Program-made: the position numbers and the translations under genes
The notes under the pieces: model-generated
The model's database searches: none
Told to the model about the DNA's origin: nothing
What the model saw: only the letters and a program-made list of their open reading frames with translations
Shown here: piece by piece, positions 6,491 to 9,527 of the stretch
Numbering within the stretch: the stretch's first letter is position 1
Layout of the letters: each line of letters opens with the position of its first letter
NCBI GenBank assembly: GCA_024405075.1
Contig: JAKSPG010000040.1
Coordinates: forward strand, 1-9,527
Reading direction: 5' to 3'
Length of the DNA stretch: 9,527 bases
From: Elusimicrobiaceae bacterium
GTDB lineage: Bacteria; Elusimicrobiota; Elusimicrobia; Elusimicrobiales; Elusimicrobiaceae

Positions 6491-7666
6491 TTATTTTCCC
6501 TCCGTCGCTTGGACAGACGACTGTTCGCCTTGCAAACTGACATTTACCTTCTGGCCGTTTTGCAGTTTTTGTTGGCCAATGGGAACGAGACGATCTCCGT
6601 CCTCTAACCCGGCTGCAACGACGTACTGCCCGTTGACCATGTCTCCCAACGTAATGTATTTTTGTACGACTACGTCGTCATTATTAACCGTCATTACATA
6701 CGGGCCGCTGGCATCTTGGGAAACTGCCGTTTGCGGAATTAAAATAACCGGGCGGAACTTATCCATGCTGACGGTTACGTTGACATAATTGCCGGGAATC
6801 AGTTTGTTATCTTTATTTTCGCTTTGCGCGTAAACGGCCATAGTAGCCGTTTGGGCGTTAATTTCGTTATCCGCAAAAACGGAAGCGTGCGGGATTTCAA
6901 TCGTCTGCCCGTTAGGTAGTGCAATTTGCAAATCGGGCGAAAGCGCGGTTAGCTGGTCCATACCGGAGAGGCGTTCCTTATCGGTAATAGAAAACACCAC
7001 GCGGATCGGGTCCATCTGAATAACGCGTGCTAACTTACTGGCCGAAGCGTTGGCATAGTTTCCTTTGGTTAAGAAAGCTTTGCCGATGTATCCGCTAATC
7101 GGGGAGCGAACCTGCGTATGTTGCAAATCCAGTTTGGCTAAATCAAAATTAGCCTGGGCGGATTTAACATTTGCTTGTGCGGTAGCCAGGCTGCTTTCGG
7201 CTACTTCCAAATCGGCCTTGGAGAGCATGGCTTCTTCGTAAAGGGACAACTCGCGGTTATAGTTGCTTTGGATTTGGATTAGGCTGGCCTTGGCTTTTTC
7301 CAACGCGGCTTCGGCGGCGGAAGCGGCGGCTTGGTAGCGGGCCTGGTCAATGATAAATAAAACCTCGCCTTCTTTTACAAACGAGCCATCCTTGAAAAGC
7401 ACTTTATCAATATACCCCGACACCTGAGGCGTTACATCGGAGGCGTTGATAGCTTCTACCTTGGCAATAAACGTTTTGCCCAGGGCCACAGGCCGTTTGG
7501 ACACCGTTTGAGCCAGCACACTGGCCGGGCCGCCAGCACCGTCCATACCACCGGCACCGTCTCCCAGTTTCCCTTTGATAAAAAATCCGATCGCTGCGCC
7601 CACCACAAACACGAGCGCGTATTTCCAGTATTGCTTTACGTAAAGTTTTATTTGTTGTTTATTCAT
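6491..7666 (-). CDS. RND efflux periplasmic adaptor (membrane fusion protein, AcrA/MexA family)
   Basis: The 391-residue protein bridges the RND permease and the TolC-type channel in the periplasm. After a basic N-terminus, residues 16-31 form one membrane anchor (YALVFVVGAAIGFFIK); there is no lipobox Cys, unlike AcrA and MexA, so it should be anchored by the helix. A glycine-rich linker follows at 32-47. The first lipoyl half is at about 70-109 (SGYIDKVLFKDGSFVKEGEVLF), a long Ala-rich coiled-coil hairpin at about 111-182, the second lipoyl half with VRSPISGYIGKAFLTKG at 186-202, the beta-barrel at about 215-300, and the membrane-proximal domain with ILIPQTAV at 308-315 to the end. The start lies 1 nt after the TolC-family stop (TAATATG), with GGGGA about ten nt upstream inside that gene, so translation is probably coupled. 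Confidence 0.96.
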   Translation of the reverse strand: MNKQQIKLYVKQYWKYALVFVVGAAIGFFIKGKLGDGAGGMDGAGGPASVLAQTVSKRPVALGKTFIAKVEAINASDVTPQVSGYIDKVLFKDGSFVKEGEVLFIIDQARYQAAASAAEAALEKAKASLIQIQSNYNRELSLYEEAMLSKADLEVAESSLATAQANVKSAQANFDLAKLDLQHTQVRSPISGYIGKAFLTKGNYANASASKLARVIQMDPIRVVFSITDKERLSGMDQLTALSPDLQIALPNGQTIEIPHASVFADNEINAQTATMAVYAQSENKDNKLIPGNYVNVTVSMDKFRPVILIPQTAVSQDASGPYVMTVNNDDVVVQKYITLGDMVNGQYVVAAGLEDGDRLVPIGQQKLQNGQKVNVSLQGEQSSVQATEGK

Positions 7667-7667
7667 A

Positions 7668-9002
7668 TTAGTATTCCCCGATGCTCCTATACAAATTGGC
7701 CTTGCTTAACAGCAGGTCGTAAAAAGCGGTAATTTTATTTTGGCGCGCGTCGGCCAGTTGGGCTACGGCGGTGAGTAGGCTGATGATGTCGGTCTTGCCG
7801 ACTTCGTAGTAGCGGAAAGCGACGCGGTGGTTTTCTTCTGCACTGTCCAACACGGTTTGGCTGATTTCGTACGAACGTACGGAAGTTTTGTAATTTTGGT
7901 AAGCGCGCCAAACTTCATTTTGAACTTGGCGGGTCAAATTTTGCGTTTGGTTTTGGGCCTGTTTGTAGGCAAAAGCAGCTTGCTGGGCCGCATACATGTT
8001 AGAAAAACCCGAAAATAATGGCCACGATAAGACCAATCCCGCCGCATTATTAACGGCGTAAGGTTGGCTGTGTTTCCAGTTGTCGCCCAGCGTGGCGGAT
8101 GCCGTGGCACTTAAAGAGGGCAGCATGCGTGTGCGGGCATTGTGCAAGTTTGCTTTGGCCGCGTCTTGCGTATATTGTTGGGCGGCCATTTCGGCCCGTT
8201 TATCCAGCGCGTGTTGCATGAGCGTTTGCACGTTGTCATCGGCAATTTGAGTAGCACTGTCGTCAAATACGGGCACTTGCAGACGAATCGGCGTATCGGG
8301 GCGCAGGTTGAGCAAGATAGCTAGCGCACCGCTGTATTGTTTGACTAAATTTTCGTGCTGCACAACCGTCAGTAATGACTGTTCGTAGCGGGTTTTAGCC
8401 TGCAGTTTATCACTGAGGGAAACCATGCCCAATTTGTAGCGTTTTTGGGCTTCTTCGTACGAGTGTTGGTACGTTTCCAAACTGGCTTTGGCACTGATCA
8501 GCGATTCTTGCGAGGCCAGCAAATTCAAATAGGCTGTTTGTACAGAAAGGAGCAAATCCTGCAGGGCGGCATTATACTGAGCCGCGGCTGCGCGGACGTA
8601 TGCCCGGGTACTACTAATGCGCGATCCGCGTCCACCGAAGTCAAATAACAACCAGGAGGCTTGTGCCTTGCCGGCGTAGGGCTCGTCCTGTACATAGTTA
8701 CCGTGTTCTACTTTGTCGCCGGTGATTTGCCCGGTCGCACTTAACGTAACCGAAGGTAGATACTCCGCGCGGGAAGCCCCCAGGGTGGCTTCCTGTGCTT
8801 TAGTGCCCATGTACTGGGCCGCCAAAGCCGGGTTGGTACAAAGGCTGATTTGAACTAAATCTTCCAAGTTAAGCTCCTGGGAAGTTACATCTTTATCTAC
8901 GCAGCCCTGCGGCGGACGGACCGTATATGCGGCCAGCGGATCCAACGCCGCCAGCGGCAAAGCGGACGCACACAAGGCGGCTAATAATGCATATTTTTTC
9001 AT
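7668..9002 (-). CDS. TolC-family outer-membrane efflux channel
   Basis: The 444-residue protein is the outer-membrane exit duct of the pump, acting as a trimer with a beta-barrel and a periplasmic alpha-helical tunnel. A signal peptide (KKYALLAALCASALPLAA) precedes the mature chain. The internal duplication typical of outer-membrane efflux proteins (two OEP repeats) is visible: AEYLPSVTLSATG at 79-91 against ARTRMLPSLSATA at 289-301; ASWLLFDFGGRGS at 115-127 against VLSWPLFSGFSNM at 324-336; and RYKLGMVSLSDKL at 188-200 against RYYEVGKTDIISL at 397-409. Cys34 and Cys55 remain in the mature part and could pair. An ATG 54 nt further upstream is open, but 9002 is chosen because the signal peptide starts there, its ATG overlaps the regulator stop as ATGA, and AAAGGAA (9013-9019) is suitably placed. 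It is the first structural gene, ahead of adaptor and permease. Confidence 0.95.
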   Translation of the reverse strand: MKKYALLAALCASALPLAALDPLAAYTVRPPQGCVDKDVTSQELNLEDLVQISLCTNPALAAQYMGTKAQEATLGASRAEYLPSVTLSATGQITGDKVEHGNYVQDEPYAGKAQASWLLFDFGGRGSRISSTRAYVRAAAAQYNAALQDLLLSVQTAYLNLLASQESLISAKASLETYQHSYEEAQKRYKLGMVSLSDKLQAKTRYEQSLLTVVQHENLVKQYSGALAILLNLRPDTPIRLQVPVFDDSATQIADDNVQTLMQHALDKRAEMAAQQYTQDAAKANLHNARTRMLPSLSATASATLGDNWKHSQPYAVNNAAGLVLSWPLFSGFSNMYAAQQAAFAYKQAQNQTQNLTRQVQNEVWRAYQNYKTSVRSYEISQTVLDSAEENHRVAFRYYEVGKTDIISLLTAVAQLADARQNKITAFYDLLLSKANLYRSIGEY

Positions 9003-9527
9003 TTTCGTTTTGTTCCTTTTTGATACGAATTTAAAATAGCCAGGGTATGACGCCAAACCACCTCTTTGATCTGTTGGCGAAGTGCCGGGGAGATGTGTTT
9101 GGTTCCCATTTTATTTAAGATGACCAGCCGGTGACACTCCGAGAGCATCACCTGCCCAAAAATACAGTGCGATACCACCAACAATTCCGGTGAACGGACC
9201 GATAAGCCCGTCAGTTGCGCCAGTAATCTGTATGGGGTCTCCTGATAGGGAGCCATGTACGACAGAAGCATGTTACGCATCGGGGCGGATTCCAATTCTA
9301 CCCGCGTAAAGATACGCTCCAACGGTAGATCGTTGCGGCTCAAACTGTTATCCAACAAATAGTCCAACATAGCATGCAGCAAGTCCAGGGCTTGCCGGCG
9401 AGAAAGATGCTCTATTTGCTGGGCGGCGGGGACGGACATGTCCTGCCCCCAGGCGCGGGCGCGGTGTTCTTCGGCCAGGTGGCGTAACGTTTCCTGACCG
9501 AGTTTGCGCTTGCCGCCGACATAATAG
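8999..9527 (-). CDS. TetR-family transcriptional regulator with CecR/YbiH-type C-terminal domain, N-terminus beyond right edge
   Basis: The frame stays open to the right edge, so the gene's beginning is missing. The first visible residues, YYVGGKRKLGQETLRHLAEE, match the end of a TetR helix-turn-helix domain (usual form YY-x-F-G-S-K-x-x-L), with Val in place of the usual Phe. The remaining chain has the layout of the CecR/YbiH C-terminal domain (DUF1956): an IFTRVELESAP segment like CecR's FISREQLSPT, then PYRLLAQLTGL, then SHCIFGQVMLSECHRLVILNKMG near the end. These proteins bind a small ligand in the C-terminal domain and release DNA. An internal ATG at 9439 would give 146 residues but would remove the DNA-binding region, so it is unlikely to be the start. 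The TGA stop overlaps the channel ATG (ATGA), so it likely represses its own efflux operon. The operator and promoter should lie right of the window. Confidence 0.88.
   Translation of the reverse strand, partial: YYVGGKRKLGQETLRHLAEEHRARAWGQDMSVPAAQQIEHLSRRQALDLLHAMLDYLLDNSLSRNDLPLERIFTRVELESAPMRNMLLSYMAPYQETPYRLLAQLTGLSVRSPELLVVSHCIFGQVMLSECHRLVILNKMGTKHISPALRQQIKEVVWRHTLAILNSYQKGTKRK
9013..9019 (-). promoter_or_regulatory. Ribosome-binding site that fixes the TolC-family start
   Basis: AAAGGAA on the minus strand lies about 10 nt before the ATG at 9002, inside the end of the regulator gene. It supports the 9002 start over the in-frame ATG at 9056. Confidence 0.7.

Noticed and set aside
9003..9056. 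Longer start (ATG 9056) for the TolC-family channel
   Set aside because: It adds a basic 18-residue extension before an otherwise standard signal peptide and would overlap the regulator by 58 nt; the 9002 start has the ATGA junction and a good ribosome-binding site.

Overview
The window reads as chromosomal DNA of a Gram-negative (two-membrane) bacterium. It encodes a complete tripartite RND efflux pump with an outer-membrane TolC-type channel, an O-antigen-ligase-type membrane enzyme and a nucleotide-sugar epimerase. Base composition looks close to balanced by eye and genes are packed tightly with ordinary Shine-Dalgarno sites. The style would suit a gut-associated Elusimicrobiota-like anaerobe, but that placement is a low-confidence guess that the sequence alone cannot settle. 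No RNA genes, insertion sequences, CRISPR arrays or phage genes are visible, and there is no gene-free stretch above 300 bases.

Left part (1-1157, minus strand): an SDR-type UDP-hexose 4-epimerase is followed 19 nt later by the start of a secreted protein cut off by the window edge. Middle part (1158-3316): a 136-bp intergenic region carries back-to-back promoters. The leftward one drives the epimerase. The rightward one drives a 117-residue secreted Ala/Thr/Pro/Ser-rich protein, followed 34 nt later by a 544-residue O-antigen ligase / O-oligosaccharyltransferase family membrane protein with a TPR-like tail. A strong bidirectional hairpin terminator at 3352-3374 separates this unit from the convergent efflux operon.

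Right part (3386-9527, minus strand): a tight operon reads, in transcription order, a TetR/CecR-type repressor (its N-terminal region lies beyond the right edge), a TolC-family channel, a membrane-fusion adaptor and an HAE1/AcrB-type RND permease. Junctions are an ATGA overlap, 1 nt and 3 nt, so the genes are probably translationally coupled and made as one pump with its own regulator. The operon promoter lies outside the window.

The efflux operon is conventional in content, with the less usual feature that the channel gene comes first. The most thought-provoking arrangement is the mucin-like secreted protein directly upstream of the Wzy_C-family enzyme, with a nucleotide-sugar epimerase diverging from it. 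This could be a dedicated O-glycosylation enzyme-substrate pair, but that is a hypothesis. I found no clearly new type of system.
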